From the NCBI GenBank assembly GCA_030141605.1, contig JAQGDQ010000093.1, positions 529,815 through 592,314 of the forward strand: a stretch of DNA of 62,500 nt. Reading direction: 5' to 3'. The DNA is from Tubiluchus corallicola. Lineage: Eukaryota; Priapulida; Priapulimorpha; Priapulimorphida; Tubiluchidae. The translations under genes and the position numbers were made by a program. The notes under the pieces were generated by a model. That model worked only from the letters and a program-made list of their open reading frames with translations, did no database searches and was not told the origin of the DNA. Below, in pieces: positions 37,126-47,805 of the stretch. Within the stretch, counting starts at the first letter, position 1. Each line of letters begins with the position of its first letter.

Positions 37126-37424
37126 AAGCAGGATAATTGCTGATTCAAATTGTAGGCGAAGAAAAGCTTAATTTTTTCCTTTCAATCGTTTTTGATGCTT
37201 TCTTATTTCATAATGTCTGTCAATAAGCTAAGTGGTCCAGCTGATTTATTTTTTTGCTTGACCCACGATTTCCTCCCTTTCACAGACTGATGTAGATTTT
37301 ATTTAGTAGGAGTTTGGTGGCTTGCACTTCAACATTCATTACGATCCGCAAAAATAATGTGGTTAGTCAATCTTGGCACTTAGGAAGAAAAATAAATCAT
37401 TAAAACAACAAATAAATAAATTTC

Positions 37425-37526
37425 CTCGTTGTTGTTGTTGTTTTTGTTGCTGTTGATGTTGTTGTTGTTGTTGCTGTTGACATTCCTGTTGTTGCTGTTG
37501 CTGTTGCTGTTACTGTTTTTGTTGTT

Positions 37527-37559
<33 letters not shown>

Positions 37560-37810
37560 GCTGTTGTTGTTGTTGCTGTTGATGTTGTTGTTGTTGTTGC
37601 TGTTGACATTCCTGTTGTTGTTGTTGCTGTTGATGTTCCTGCTGCTGCTGTTGTTGCTGTTGCTGTTGCTGTTTTTGTTTTTGTTGTTGTTGTTGTTGTT
37701 GTTGTTGTTGCTGTTGATGTTCCTGCTGCTGTTGTTGTTGCTCTTGCTGTTGTTGTTGTTGTTGCTGCTGCTGCTGTTCCTGTTCCCGCTGTTCTTTTTC
37801 TTTTTATTAT
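37425..37810. repeat. (TTG)n tract with CTG and ATG variants
   Basis: Some 380 bases of triplet repeat. The subunit GTTGATGTTGTTGTTGTTG and the GACATTCCTG interruption recur, so larger blocks were copied. Confidence 0.95.
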
Positions 37811-38171
37811 TATTAAAATTTTGATGATCATCCTCATCATTATCATTGTTATTTATCATTACGACTTTATCAACATTATTATTATTGTCAATAAACAAAT
37901 ACTGAGGCAAAGGTTTGTAACACTATAAAGCATTTGTAAATCCCATTTTTGCATATGGCACGTGTGAAATCTGCAATTTTTCAACGTTTCAACTTTTTCT
38001 TTGTGATGATAAGCATTTCCTGCTCCTCATCTTTCATCACTGGACTACTGGTACTGAGGCTGCGAGTGTTAATTAACTGGCAGATCTCTCCTTGTTTGTG
38101 TACCTGGTGTCTGTCAGACGCGTGGCAATGGTAAACACTGACCAGAGACTATCACCAAATACAAGAGCAGT

Positions 38172-38445
38172 AATAGATACGTTCAGTCTCAATTTGTTCA
38201 ATGACAGTCAACAGGAACATTTATGATGGAGGATTCTGATGATTAGTAGAAACGCTGTTGCATTGTGGGAAGGATCAGGAGGAGGATGTGATGAGACACT
38301 TCTGGGAGTCGAAAAAACAGTATAGATGTGGCGGATAGATACGTTCAGTTTCAATTTGTTCAGTGACAGTCAACAGGAACGTTTATGATGGAGGATTCTG
38401 ATGATTAGTAGAAACGCAGTTGCATTGTGGGAAGGATCAGGCACA
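38172..38445 (+). repeat. Direct duplication, 160-bp spacing
   Basis: ATAGATACGTTCAGTYTC through GCATTGTGGGAAGGATCAGG occurs at 38174-38280 and 38334-38440 with few differences, separated by about 50 unique bases. Confidence 0.8.
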
Positions 38446-39179
38446 AGAACTGGATGTGACAAGAGACTTACGAGACAAGATAATTCGACCTAGAATATTA
38501 TACAGGTTGCCTCGAAATTACAGAAACTTGAACGTTACCAGAAATAGGTACACGTATAAACGAATTATTTAATATTTTTACGATTGTATTACTTTTTATC
38601 TAATCTGCCTTACATTTCTTTCATTTTAATGTTAACAGAAATCTAAAATTGAGGAAATTGTTCAAGAAATCTATCATAATACGCATCTCATTGAGAAACC
38701 AGCACGAATCACATCCCTGTCCATTTAAAGCCCACGAGCTGTGAATAATTCTGTTACTAGATATTAAAATAAGTGTTCTTTTCTCAAAAACAAATGTGCG
38801 TGACATGCGTCAATACAAGTCCAGTAGTCTTTTAGATGTAATTTATGATTTTTTTATCGTCCAAATTGTCATTCCAAAATCACTATCACATCATGATAGA
38901 CGTGGCTGACTGAATGACATATGTGCGACTCAACTTCGTTTTATCTGAAGCAAATAAAAACATTTTCCGCTAATCCAATGTCAAAAAGATAATTAACTGC
39001 TATAATGAAAATGTATAATTTCACGACACTCAAAGGGGCGAAAGGCATAGACATTTCATTTATTGTCAATCATTTAACACACAACGTTAGCACTAACGAC
39101 CGATTTAGTGACTTACACTTACAGAAATACAGGTAAGGACGCAATACGCAAATACAGAATAACATGTAGGGTATATGTC

Positions 39180-39262
39180 TGGCATTGGTAGTCGCTAGTA
39201 TCGAACTCAAAACTGCGTTGTTGCTGTCCGAAATCTAGACCATTCGGCTACCAAATTCAGGA
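39180..39262 (-). other. tRNA-like sequence (possible SINE head)
   Basis: The minus strand has TGGTAGCCGAATGGTC, close to a pol III A box, and GAGTTCGATAC, close to a B box, about 35 bases apart. The outer GGTAGCC/GACTACC pair at 6 of 7 positions. The arms do not fold into a full tRNA. It is more likely a tRNA-derived SINE or tRNA pseudogene. Confidence 0.4.
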
Positions 39263-39532
39263 CACATCAGCAACAAAAAAATCTTGTCAGTTTTGGTTGT
39301 TCGTGGAATCAACGGGTTGAAGTTGAATTCGCGTGAAAAAAACTGAAAATGAATAATCCAGTAGAATTTGGAAGAATACAAAAATTGAAACAATAAATCA
39401 TGAACCCGTTGAATTGTTGAAACTGGTAAACATGACACATACAGGCATTAATAAGAACACTCATGATTAAATGCGGAAAAAACAAAGACAGAGAGCTTAT
39501 TAAAGTTCGAAAGTACCAAAGGACTTTACCAT

Positions 39533-39615
39533 CTATATATATAGAGAGATGGTAAAGATGAAACTTCTATCATATATTTATAGGATATTTTGCGATTTTT
39601 ATCATCGCCAAGATT

Positions 39616-39653
<38 letters not shown>
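39533..39653. repeat. Two (AT)n tracts
   Basis: A short one at 39533-39543 and a longer one at 39620-39653, just left of the hAT-like element. Confidence 0.9.
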
Positions 39654-39655
<2 letters not shown>

Positions 39656-39686
39656 AAGGAAAAACCAAAACCGGAAACAAAATAAG

Positions 39687-40159
39687 CAGTGTCAGCTCGT
39701 GTATAGGTACTGTGGAACTGCAGCACCCCCTATTTTCACTCAGCATTATCGATAATATTCAATATAATGAGTCTTTATTCTTTTGTTCTTTCTTTATACT
39801 TGTACGGAACCACCAGAGCACGTGAGAGTAGTACTGTTTGCTTCACAGCTCAGCACAGTGGTGTGTTTGGCTGTTGTGCGCATGTCGCCATGCGCACAGT
39901 TTGTTGTCAGTTGTCACGTGATTACCGTGAATGGATCGAGCTTGAACTGTGATAATTTAGGTTATTCGTACGCAAACAATATCATTCTTTTGTTCAGGAT
40001 TTTCAAGTTTATGTATAAATTTGCTTGTTAGTTTAAAATTACAATTGCAAATTACAACATTAAAATTACACATATGTTTGTTTCGTTTTACACAGTATTA
40101 TAACAATGGCTAAGAATTTTCTGAAGCAGCACCCTCACTAATTTTAACTGCCGCCACTG
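39687..40159 (+). mobile_element. hAT-like MITE, CAGTGGCGGCTC family (copy 3)
   Basis: 473 bp from CAGTGTCAGCTCGTG to GCCGCCACTG. The flanks AAAATAAG (39679-39686) and GAAATAAG (40160-40167) agree at 7 of 8 positions. Confidence 0.82.
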
Positions 40160-40819
40160 GAAATAAGGTATCTATGTGCAAAAAACATGAGAAATGTGAA
40201 ATTGTGCGTGAAAATGTCGGTTGAGTAAAAAGTGAAGACAACTTGGGTGACTTTTAATTCTGAAGGGCGCACGTGTCGAAAATTTAGAAATATCGACACC
40301 CAACTGTCATCTAAGAAAATTGAGATGAAACCACCAAAGTTTCTAATCTAACAGCTGTTCAATTCATGACTTTTTTAACACTCTTCTGGCGGTGCACTCG
40401 GGACAAAGCAGTTGGTTTAACTTAATAAGTTGCCGTTTAATTAGCTGAAAAGACTGAAAGAAAAACGTATTAATACAGATAACCAAATTGAAAATGAAAA
40501 ATGGGTGGAACATAAATGCATGAGGGTTTTTGAATATTTGAAAATGGGTGGGTTTGAAATTGGAAATGTTGATTATGAAGAACTGTGGCCACAAGAAGCA
40601 TCTCCTCCAAAGTTCCATGGTTCGTAATGGAAAGGAAGATGCAACAATCGGCTCCAATGAGTTTGTTCCAACGCCAGACGTAATTAGAGTGTCATCATCG
40701 ATTTCTCTAGCCTCCATGCTGTGTCTGTTATGGAGAAGCTAGAGTAAATTTTTCAAATGTGCAAAGCAATTTCTTAACATACAAAGCAGTTTAATTCATT
40801 GAACTTTATTTTCAAACTC

Positions 40820-41038
40820 TTAGCTATTTGTTACTGTTTACTGGTCTGTTTATTCGTTATCTATTTGGCTTCTGTTAACTACTTAATTAGTGCATAATAG
40901 GCTCTGCCTATATAAACTGGTTGTTTGTTTGTAAATTTACCACTTATGATGACAGTAGCAGCCTGTCGAAACGTTTGGCATGATTTTAACTTTTTAATGT
41001 AAAAGTTTTAATAAAGTTGTGTTGTTTTAAACTATAAA
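40820..41038 (+). mobile_element. Single-arm family D repeat
   Basis: One arm only: AATAGGCTCTGCCTATATAA, then CTTATGATGACAGTAGCAGC and CTGTCGAAACG, ending AATAAAGTTGTGTTGTTTT. The first core base triplet is mutated. Confidence 0.5.
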
Positions 41039-41316
41039 ATTTGGAGTGAGATCGTACTTCGCTAATTGCAAACACGGGTTTCATGGTTAGTTCTGCACAA
41101 TCGGACTGCTTTAGACCACTTTAAAAGACCTCTTATTCGTGACGTGGTACCCATTAATTAGTGTGAGCATTGAAAGAGCAATGATATACCACCACACCAA
41201 CAACAACAGCGACAGCTGCAGCAGCAGAAGTAATGGTAACGACTGTTACCACCAACATCAAACGTTCACAAAAGCAGCTGCTGTGACAATATTGTAAATG
41301 TCAATGCATGTTGTGC

Positions 41317-41851
41317 TTAAAGCAAACGTGCTATTTTTTTTCAAAAATGACTTATATGAAAGAATTATTACCACACAAACACAATTTCACGTTCCGCCAT
41401 TAGTTCTTCACTATTACATGCATTTTGCCATTCGCTAGTTAGACGGGCACTAGCACCTGAATTTCGGAAACGCATTGCACAAAAAACAGGTGCTGTACCT
41501 CTTAATTCAGATATGCCCGTTCGACACTCGTACCTGAGCACAGCGGTAAATTTGAAATTTTAATTTTTATCTTAAAACTTGCCTAGTTTTAGTACAACAA
41601 CACACTGAATATCCTACAGTAGTGCTGTATTTTAATTTTCGCTTTCACAAACACGTGCAACACGCTCGTGAAATATTCTTGTTGTTGAAAATTATGTTAG
41701 TTTGTGATGTCATCAATAGTGGGGTCGCCCGTCGTTAATTAAGATTTTAATCTATTATTTAATTACCAGAAACGCTTTTGCAGTATTAATCGTGTTAAAA
41801 TGTATACTTTTTATCGGGTAGTATATGAAAAATCATCCTGTCTTCCTTTAA
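41317..41851 (+). mobile_element. Family A element with near-terminal deletion (copy 14)
   Basis: TTAAAGCAAA is followed at once by the GTGCTATTTT block that normally lies about 60 bases further in. The right end CTTCCTTTAA is intact. Confidence 0.8.
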
Positions 41852-41934
41852 ATGTTCTCTTATTATTTTCCATATTTATATCTTTGTACAAATATAGTTA
41901 GTGCTACGGTTAGTTTTACGAACTAAAATAAAAT

Positions 41935-41975
41935 AATGAATGAATGAATGAACGAGTGAAAGAATGAATAACATT
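41935..41975. repeat. (ATGA)n tract
   Basis: Short AATG repeats, eroded. Confidence 0.8.
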
Positions 41976-42095
41976 TAGACGCATTTAATAAATTTTTGCT
42001 TACAAATAGCCTACCCTACGCAATCTACGCAAGTAAAATCTACTGTGTTTTATTTCTTGTTTTTCTTGTTCTTTATTATTTTTGGCACCAATTAC

Positions 42096-42185
42096 GTGAC
42101 GTAACGTAACGTAACGTAGCGTAACGTAACGTAACGTAACGTAACGTAACGTAACGTAACGTAACGTAACATAACATAACATAAT
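42096..42185. repeat. (CGTAA)n pentanucleotide tract
   Basis: About 15 CGTAA units, turning into CATAA units at the right edge, which joins the minus-strand LINE remnant. Confidence 0.95.
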
Positions 42186-42650
42186 ATAAGCTTTACTGTT
42201 AAAACACGTTGGCAAAAACATGCAAATACAATATTTACAAGAGTATGGTAAAGAAATAAAGAGATTGCTTACATGTGTCTATTGTGTACAATGAATTTAT
42301 GCAAGTTAACTTTATATAAGCTGTTTTTAAATAACTTAATATTTTGTGCAGTTACGAGGGGTGCATCATCAACATATATGCAGGCAATGAGTTCCAAATC
42401 GGTACAACTCGATTTGAGAAAAATTGACCAAATGAAACTTTAGCTGTGCGACACGAAAAGCTTCAAAGAATGATTTTTCCTTGTTTTATTGTAGGATACA
42501 CAGGTAAAAAAATTGTCGAAAACAATATCAAAATCTCTATGAATAATTTGGAAGCATGAAACGAAATCTTTTTGAATGCGTCTCTCCTCTAAAGACTTTA
42601 GTTGTAGAATCTCCAGACCCTTAGGATATGGCATATATATCGCAATTTTT
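42186..42650 (-). pseudogene. CR1/Jockey-type LINE 3' end, frameshifted
   Basis: Minus-strand translation gives LQLKSLEERRIQKDFVSCFQ and YNKTRKNHSLKLFV. After a frame change it gives SFGQFFSNRVVPIWNSLPAY. These match the L--RR---D---ffk and TRGH--KL...ffs-RVi--WNsLP segments. The 3' end leads into ATGTT repeats that become the (TTACG)n tract at 42096-42185. Confidence 0.75.
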
Positions 42651-42860
42651 TAAATTGAAGCTAAGGCAAATTTCAAGGTCAAGGCAATAGGTCTTGGAGT
42701 CACTATATTTGTAGATGGGCTACTGTACTGCCGAATCCGAAATCATTGTGTGAAAAATACGGCTGCGCCATTTTTGTGTGGTTTTTTCTACCTTTTAATC
42801 AACCGTATTACTGTGTTACAACGTGTTTATTGCTATGTGGCTGTACATCAACTGCGCAGA

Positions 42861-42911
42861 CAAATGGTTGTTTGGAGATTTTTGAAACTTTGGAAACTTT
42901 TGAATCAATAG
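42861..42911 (+). other. Possible short exon (splice-site pair)
   Basis: An acceptor-like GCGCAG ends at 42860 after a T-rich stretch. A perfect donor, ATAG/GTAAGTG, begins at 42912. The 51-odd bases between are open in one frame (TNGCLEIFETLETFESI). It lies in the repeat-poor block upstream of the SLC26 gene and could be a leader exon of that gene. The acceptor tract is only fair, so this may be chance. Confidence 0.25.
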
Positions 42912-43562
42912 GTAAGTGGAAAAATTATAGCCGTAAGATTATAGTATAAAAATATAGTGTCATTAACTACGGTATTTTCATCTATGTTTAGCGTATACGA
43001 TACTTACGCCATATTTATAGAAATTGTATAATTTTGCTCTGCGTTGTGCAGTCATGTAAACGATGACATTGAAATGAATGATATTTTGACGGATACAGTC
43101 ACTACTGTACCTATTATAAACAGCGTTGAATTTTTTAGTTTTACCTACAGCGATATGAATGTTGTTTTTAGTATAGTTTATATCACGTTTGAGCCATTCG
43201 AATGTTGAAAGGTTTTTTCTTATATTCAAAATAACTTTTGTCTATTTGCGATTTTGTTCAGTAAACGGTGTTGTTTATGACCGCCTACACAGGACAGAAA
43301 TTATTGTAAAAAAGTATTGCAGATTAGTGGTGAAGGGGCAATTGTTTGTGTAGCTAACCGTATTAGAAGTTTGGTAGTTTTGTTCACAAGTAAAAGAGGA
43401 CACTTACAAGACGAGTTTCTATACAAAGGGATAACATAAAGTACTCGCCTACTGTTTGGATTGGTCACTCTTTTAGACACGAAAGTTTCGCGTTTTCGTT
43501 ATGTCTAACTGGACAGTAGTGCACACTCATTTGCCTCACAGTGGATAACATTTTATCTAAAT

Positions 43563-43618
43563 CACAGTTCAAACAATAGTATTACATATTACAATGTAAT
43601 ACTATTGTTTAAATTGTG
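43563..43618. repeat. Strong hairpin upstream of the SLC26 gene
   Basis: Two 25-base arms (43563-43587 and 43594-43618) are reverse complements with two mismatches around a 6-base loop. The site is about 1 kb upstream of the transporter ATG. Function unknown; it could be a small fold-back element remnant. Confidence 0.7.
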
Positions 43619-44360
43619 TCTCAGTGTTGGCTCTGTGGCAGTCTGTAGTACGTCAGTTCCGACACTGACTCGTTTTGCACGCTAGCCGGTAACCGGGTAA
43701 ATAAACCATTTCTAGCCTTCACACCTCTACACTGTTACGTCCACCGTGGTTTTTACCCTTTCAGCCCAGTCACGAGCCACTGGTCACTTGATTTGAGCCT
43801 CTTAAATGGTTTTCTTTGCGCCTTGTTGCTAGCCCGTCTTTAGCAGAGAGTTCAATAGAGTACAGTAGAGTTTTCGTTCAGTGAGTGGCGATTTCTGGCT
43901 TACATTTAGTATAGTAGCAAGTAATTAAATGCCAGGCAAAGTAGGTATTATTCTTAATAATTAGCGTAGTATTGACGAATATATGGGAACTTTATTCTTC
44001 TGCTGCCATTATCACGCGAGTTGCATTCTGGGTAGTGCTAAGCAATACGTGCCATATTTAGTAGCTGATGGTGCTCTGAGTCATTTTGATTTAACGTCAG
44101 CTTTAGTACTTTTAATATTATTGATTCGCTGAATTTTTGAATTATTAATTGTGCTGCTGTGATATTAACAATAATGAATGATAATTAGCTTGATAGTAGT
44201 AAGTAATTTTACTTACTAAGGCTTATACAACGTAAAAAATACCTAGTCCTAATCCAAGTTATCTTATTTTTTGTGATATATTTTATTATAGACCTTAGAG
44301 TATAAGACTTAACGTAGGTTTTGTCCCACTTTGTATTTAGTTGTTAAAATTCCCATGTTT
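43619..44360. promoter_or_regulatory. Repeat-poor region upstream of the SLC26 gene
   Basis: No transposon was recognised. It probably holds the promoter, first non-coding exon or intron of the transporter gene, by position only. No TATA or initiator could be fixed. Confidence 0.3.
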
Positions 44361-44374
44361 TTCTTTACTTTTAG
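44361..44374 (+). promoter_or_regulatory. Putative 3' splice site of a 5'UTR intron of the SLC26 gene
   Basis: A pyrimidine-rich run ending in TTTTAG closes at 44374, followed by GAGTCTGTG. It lies 239 bases before the ATG with stops in the transporter frame between, so it would join a non-coding leader exon. A good donor-like site (ATAG/GTAAGT) exists at 42911, but nothing proves they are joined. Confidence 0.45.
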
Positions 44375-44612
44375 GAGTCTGTGAAAAGAGTGTTGCGTGA
44401 TTACCAAGCTTATGCACTTGAAAAGTGAAAATACAAAAGAACATATTCCTGCAATCACTTACTAAGTATTGTCGAAAACGGATACTTTTTTGTGCCGTAC
44501 ACACTGATAGGTTCTTGTTTTTCTAAAGTGATCGCTCATTGGTGGCTTTTTGTCTGTTGGTACAGTCACTGGTTGCAGTTTAGATCGAGCAGGTGCTGGT
44601 CAAGTGGTCATC

Positions 44613-46805
44613 ATGAACAACTACAAGGTTAACCGTCCCGTGTATAACATCAAGTCTTTAAACGATGATTATGAGTTCAACACCGAAACTCAGTCTGTAC
44701 TGACCAGACTGTGGACATCGGTCAAATCAACAAGAAAATTCTGCAGTTACCACAGGTGTGGAAAAGTATTAGTTTCCGGTGTCCGGAACTTGTTTCCGTG
44801 CTCAAAGTGGCTACTAAGGTATGACGTCAGACGCGATCTATATAATGACATCATCGCTGGTTTGACGATAGCTATCTTGCTGATTCCTCAAGCAATGGCG
44901 TATGCTCAACTTGTAAATTTGCCACCAGTCAATGGCTTGTATACGAGTTTCTTTTCCCAGTTCATTTATTTCGTTTTGGGACAGTCGAGATACATCAGTG
45001 TGGGCCCATCCGCCACCATATCTTGGTTAACAGGAGCTGCTGTGTACAAGCACAGTAAGCTGTTATGTGCGCATGCATTGAAAGATGGCGGAAATTCTAC
45101 GCTATCTGTCATGTTTTTTAATGGAACACTGCCATCTGTTGACGAGCCACCTGACGAAGTGCACATCATGGTGGCAAGTGCCATTACTTTGTGCGCTGGC
45201 CTGCTTTTAGTAGCTATGGGACTGCTGCGTCTTGGATTTATTACTGCCTACCTTTCTGAGTCAGTTACCGATGCGTTTATCACTGGTTCAATCTTGTACA
45301 TTGCCTCAGCACAGGTGATGACAATCCTCGGTCTTAAGACGCCATTTTTTCAGGGCCCTTTTAAACTTTTCCAAGAATGGGGTTGGGTCTTCCGTCATCT
45401 GAGAGAAACCAAGGTTGCAGAGGTGATTATATCTGCTGTAAGTTTAGCCGCCATTGTCCTTGTGAAGATACTCAACAATAGACTTAAACTCAAGGTTCCT
45501 GTTCCAATAGATTTCATAGTGATGGTCGTAAGCACGGTGTTGTCCTGGAAGTACGCATTCAAGGAGACCTACAACGTGTCAGTGTTGGATAACATACCCA
45601 ATGGGTTTCCAAAGTTTACTGCTCCACCTCTCCTACTGATGAAAGCGGTGTTTGTCGACAGCGTCATCATCGCCGTGACTGCTTACACCGTGATGTATTC
45701 CATCGTGAAACAGCTGGCCAAGAAGTGCAAGAACCGAATTGACCCTAGCCAGGAGATGATAGCCTTGGGTAGTTGCTCTTTAGCCTGCTCACTTTTCACT
45801 GGATTTGTTCCATCAGTTTCATATGTAAGGAGCCTATTACAGAAGCTCTGGGGTGGAAAGACACAGCTGGTTAGTGCCACCTCGGCCATGTTTATACTCT
45901 TAACCTTGCTCTTCTTCGGACAGTATCTGGAGATGCTGCCAAATGCAGTTCTTTCCACCATTATACTTGTGGCTTTGCACAGCACATTCTCTCACTATAA
46001 CATGCCATTCTTGCTTTGGAGGGAAAGCAAGATCGACTGCATTGCTTGGTCTGTTACGTATATTGCTGTGGTCTGTTTTGACGTCATCATTGGACTGATG
46101 ATCGGCGTGTCTTTCTCTCTCCTGTCTGTTTTCATTTCTACCCAGTTTGCACGTGTTGTCAAGCTCGTCAACTTGCCAAACACAGACATCTATGTTGCCG
46201 AAGACTTTCATAATTCCACAGAGGAGACCAAATACATCAAAGTGTTTCGTTATGAGAGCAACCTGAACTACATCAATGCTGAATTTTTCAAACAAAGATT
46301 AAACGACACCATTGGATATGATGCGTTGTTGGAAAACAGTAGTTTTAATGAAACTAACGTAACTGTTGGTATAGATGAAACAAAGAACGAAGAAAAAAGA
46401 AGAGAGGAAGAGACCGCCCATTTGCTAAATTCAGTTAAGAAAACCCATAAGCCTAAAACTAATGGGGTGGTGACATCTCTGTATGGCGCCATTAGTGTTA
46501 ACCACTCGCACTCTGTTGTAGAAACGCCACCGCTATCTACAGGCGATTCTTCAAACATCAAAGCTGTAATTCTTGATTGTTCCAAGTTTTCAACAATTGA
46601 CATGACAGCAGCCAAGGTATTAAGACAATTGTATGACGATTACAAGGACGTTGGTGTCGAACTGTTTTTTGGCAACTGTCATGGCCGTCTTATGACGTCA
46701 CTTGTGAAAATGCACGTTTTAGAAACGATTCCATTTGATCATTTTTTCCCTAGCATTCATGATGCCATGTTAGACTGTCGTGAAAAATGCGTCTACTTGA
46801 AGTAA
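44613..46805 (+). CDS. SLC26/SulP-family anion transporter, single coding exon
   Basis: A 730-residue multi-pass membrane anion transporter or exchanger (SLC26 substrates include sulfate, chloride, bicarbonate, oxalate), expected at the plasma membrane. The open frame extends back to a TTG at 44550, but the first ATG is at 44613 and an in-frame TGA lies at 44529. That ATG gives a family-like N-terminus with RPVYN at residues 8-12. Visible features: the PQAMAYAQ segment (92-99), PPVNGLY (104-110) and SVGPSA (129-134) of the SulP core; about 12 or more hydrophobic segments from residue 80 to 506; NST and NGT glycosylation sites (161, 170) in an extracellular-type loop; GGKTQ after the transmembrane-10 arginine (R406); a C-terminal STAS domain (about 520-724), its strands separated by a charged, low-complexity loop (about 571-647). 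Length fits the family. The residue before R406, usually a small or serine residue in prestin-like members, is valine. The frame has no intron, whereas vertebrate SLC26 genes have many. Paralog not assignable. The family is near certain. Confidence 0.96.
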   Translation: MNNYKVNRPVYNIKSLNDDYEFNTETQSVLTRLWTSVKSTRKFCSYHRCGKVLVSGVRNLFPCSKWLLRYDVRRDLYNDIIAGLTIAILLIPQAMAYAQLVNLPPVNGLYTSFFSQFIYFVLGQSRYISVGPSATISWLTGAAVYKHSKLLCAHALKDGGNSTLSVMFFNGTLPSVDEPPDEVHIMVASAITLCAGLLLVAMGLLRLGFITAYLSESVTDAFITGSILYIASAQVMTILGLKTPFFQGPFKLFQEWGWVFRHLRETKVAEVIISAVSLAAIVLVKILNNRLKLKVPVPIDFIVMVVSTVLSWKYAFKETYNVSVLDNIPNGFPKFTAPPLLLMKAVFVDSVIIAVTAYTVMYSIVKQLAKKCKNRIDPSQEMIALGSCSLACSLFTGFVPSVSYVRSLLQKLWGGKTQLVSATSAMFILLTLLFFGQYLEMLPNAVLSTIILVALHSTFSHYNMPFLLWRESKIDCIAWSVTYIAVVCFDVIIGLMIGVSFSLLSVFISTQFARVVKLVNLPNTDIYVAEDFHNSTEETKYIKVFRYESNLNYINAEFFKQRLNDTIGYDALLENSSFNETNVTVGIDETKNEEKRREEETAHLLNSVKKTHKPKTNGVVTSLYGAISVNHSHSVVETPPLSTGDSSNIKAVILDCSKFSTIDMTAAKVLRQLYDDYKDVGVELFFGNCHGRLMTSLVKMHVLETIPFDHFFPSIHDAMLDCREKCVYLK

Positions 46806-46882
46806 AATTGAAATTATTTTATTGTTAATATATCATGTTTAGGTTATAATTGATAGATTATTTGTTGTGAAACGTTTTAAAG

Positions 46883-46888
46883 AATAAA
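46883..46888 (+). terminator. Poly(A) signal AATAAA of the SLC26 gene
   Basis: AATAAA lies 78 bases past the stop codon, in an AT-rich 3' UTR and followed by a T/G-rich stretch. It would give a very short 3' UTR of about 100 bases. No genomic A-tail follows, so a recent retrocopy is not indicated by the 3' end. Confidence 0.7.
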
Positions 46889-47284
46889 CGTTGAAGAACT
46901 GTTCAACTTTGTACGATGTTATATTCTATCCAAAGCGGTCAACTGTCTTTGTAAAGATGCTATGCACACTTAGGACTTGTGTGGTCACTGCTGGTCAGTC
47001 CAATAAATTACCCGAGATTCAGTATATGTTCGATTTGTGCAAGTGCCAACTACCTGAATAATTATTGCTTGGTCAGTTAGCTAGTTAGTCTGTACGTGCA
47101 TCAATTATATAAGAAGATAGGCGTTCAGTACTAAGTAAAAGTAATAGCTTTTTGCATTATGACATCATAGTGACGTAAAAATATCAATATGATTGCTTGC
47201 ATATTACCAACAAGGATAAAAACGACAACTATTGTCTATTAATATTAACAATCAGTTAGGCATCACCTGGTAGGCCTACTCATA

Positions 47285-47805
47285 CAGTGGCGGGTCGTAG
47301 CTGTTGTTTCAAAAATTTCTTAGCTATTGTTTTAATACCGTGTAAAACGAAATAAATATATGTAATTTTAATAATGTAATTTGTAATTTTAAACAAACAA
47401 ACGTATGAAAGTTTAAATATAAACTTGATAAAATCCTAAACAAAAAGTATTTTTTGCTTATTAATAGCCTAAATTGTACTAGTTCAAGCTTGATTCATTC
47501 ACGGTAAGCACGTGAGAACTGACAACAAACTGTGTGAGCGACAGTACTTTCTGGGTTCAGACTTTCGCATAACAGCCAAACACCACGTTGCTTTCTAATG
47601 TGGTCAACACCACGTTGCTTGAGCTGTAAACACGCTGTGCTGGGCTGTCAAGGAAACACCCTCACGTGGTCTGGTAGCGTACAAGTGTAAAGAACGAACT
47701 AAAGAAAAATATCGATAATATAATCGATCTTGAATGTTATCGATAATATTGAGTGAAAATAGGGGGTGCTGCAGTTCCACAGTGCCTATACACGAGCTGC
47801 CATTG
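47285..47805 (-). mobile_element. hAT-like MITE, CAGTGGCGGCTC family (copy 4)
   Basis: From CAGTGGCGGGTCGTAGC to GAGCTGCCATTG. The internal order is reversed relative to copy 1. No clear target duplication. It lies about 400 bases beyond the SLC26 poly(A) signal. Confidence 0.75.

Noticed and set aside
37380-37910. Asn-rich 176-codon frame on the minus strand
   Set aside because: Translation of (TTG)n; all three frames of the tract are open, so there is no evidence of coding.
42096-42185. Possible interstitial telomere repeat
   Set aside because: The unit is CGTAA/TTACG, not TTAGGG or TTAGG, and it is better explained as a LINE tail.
44550-44612. A 21-codon N-terminal extension of the SLC26 protein
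   Set aside because: The frame opens at 44550 with TTG, not ATG. The first ATG (44613) yields the family-like N-terminus.
44966-46615. Five minus-strand frames inside the SLC26 gene
   Set aside because: Shadows of the real coding strand; no recognisable domain.
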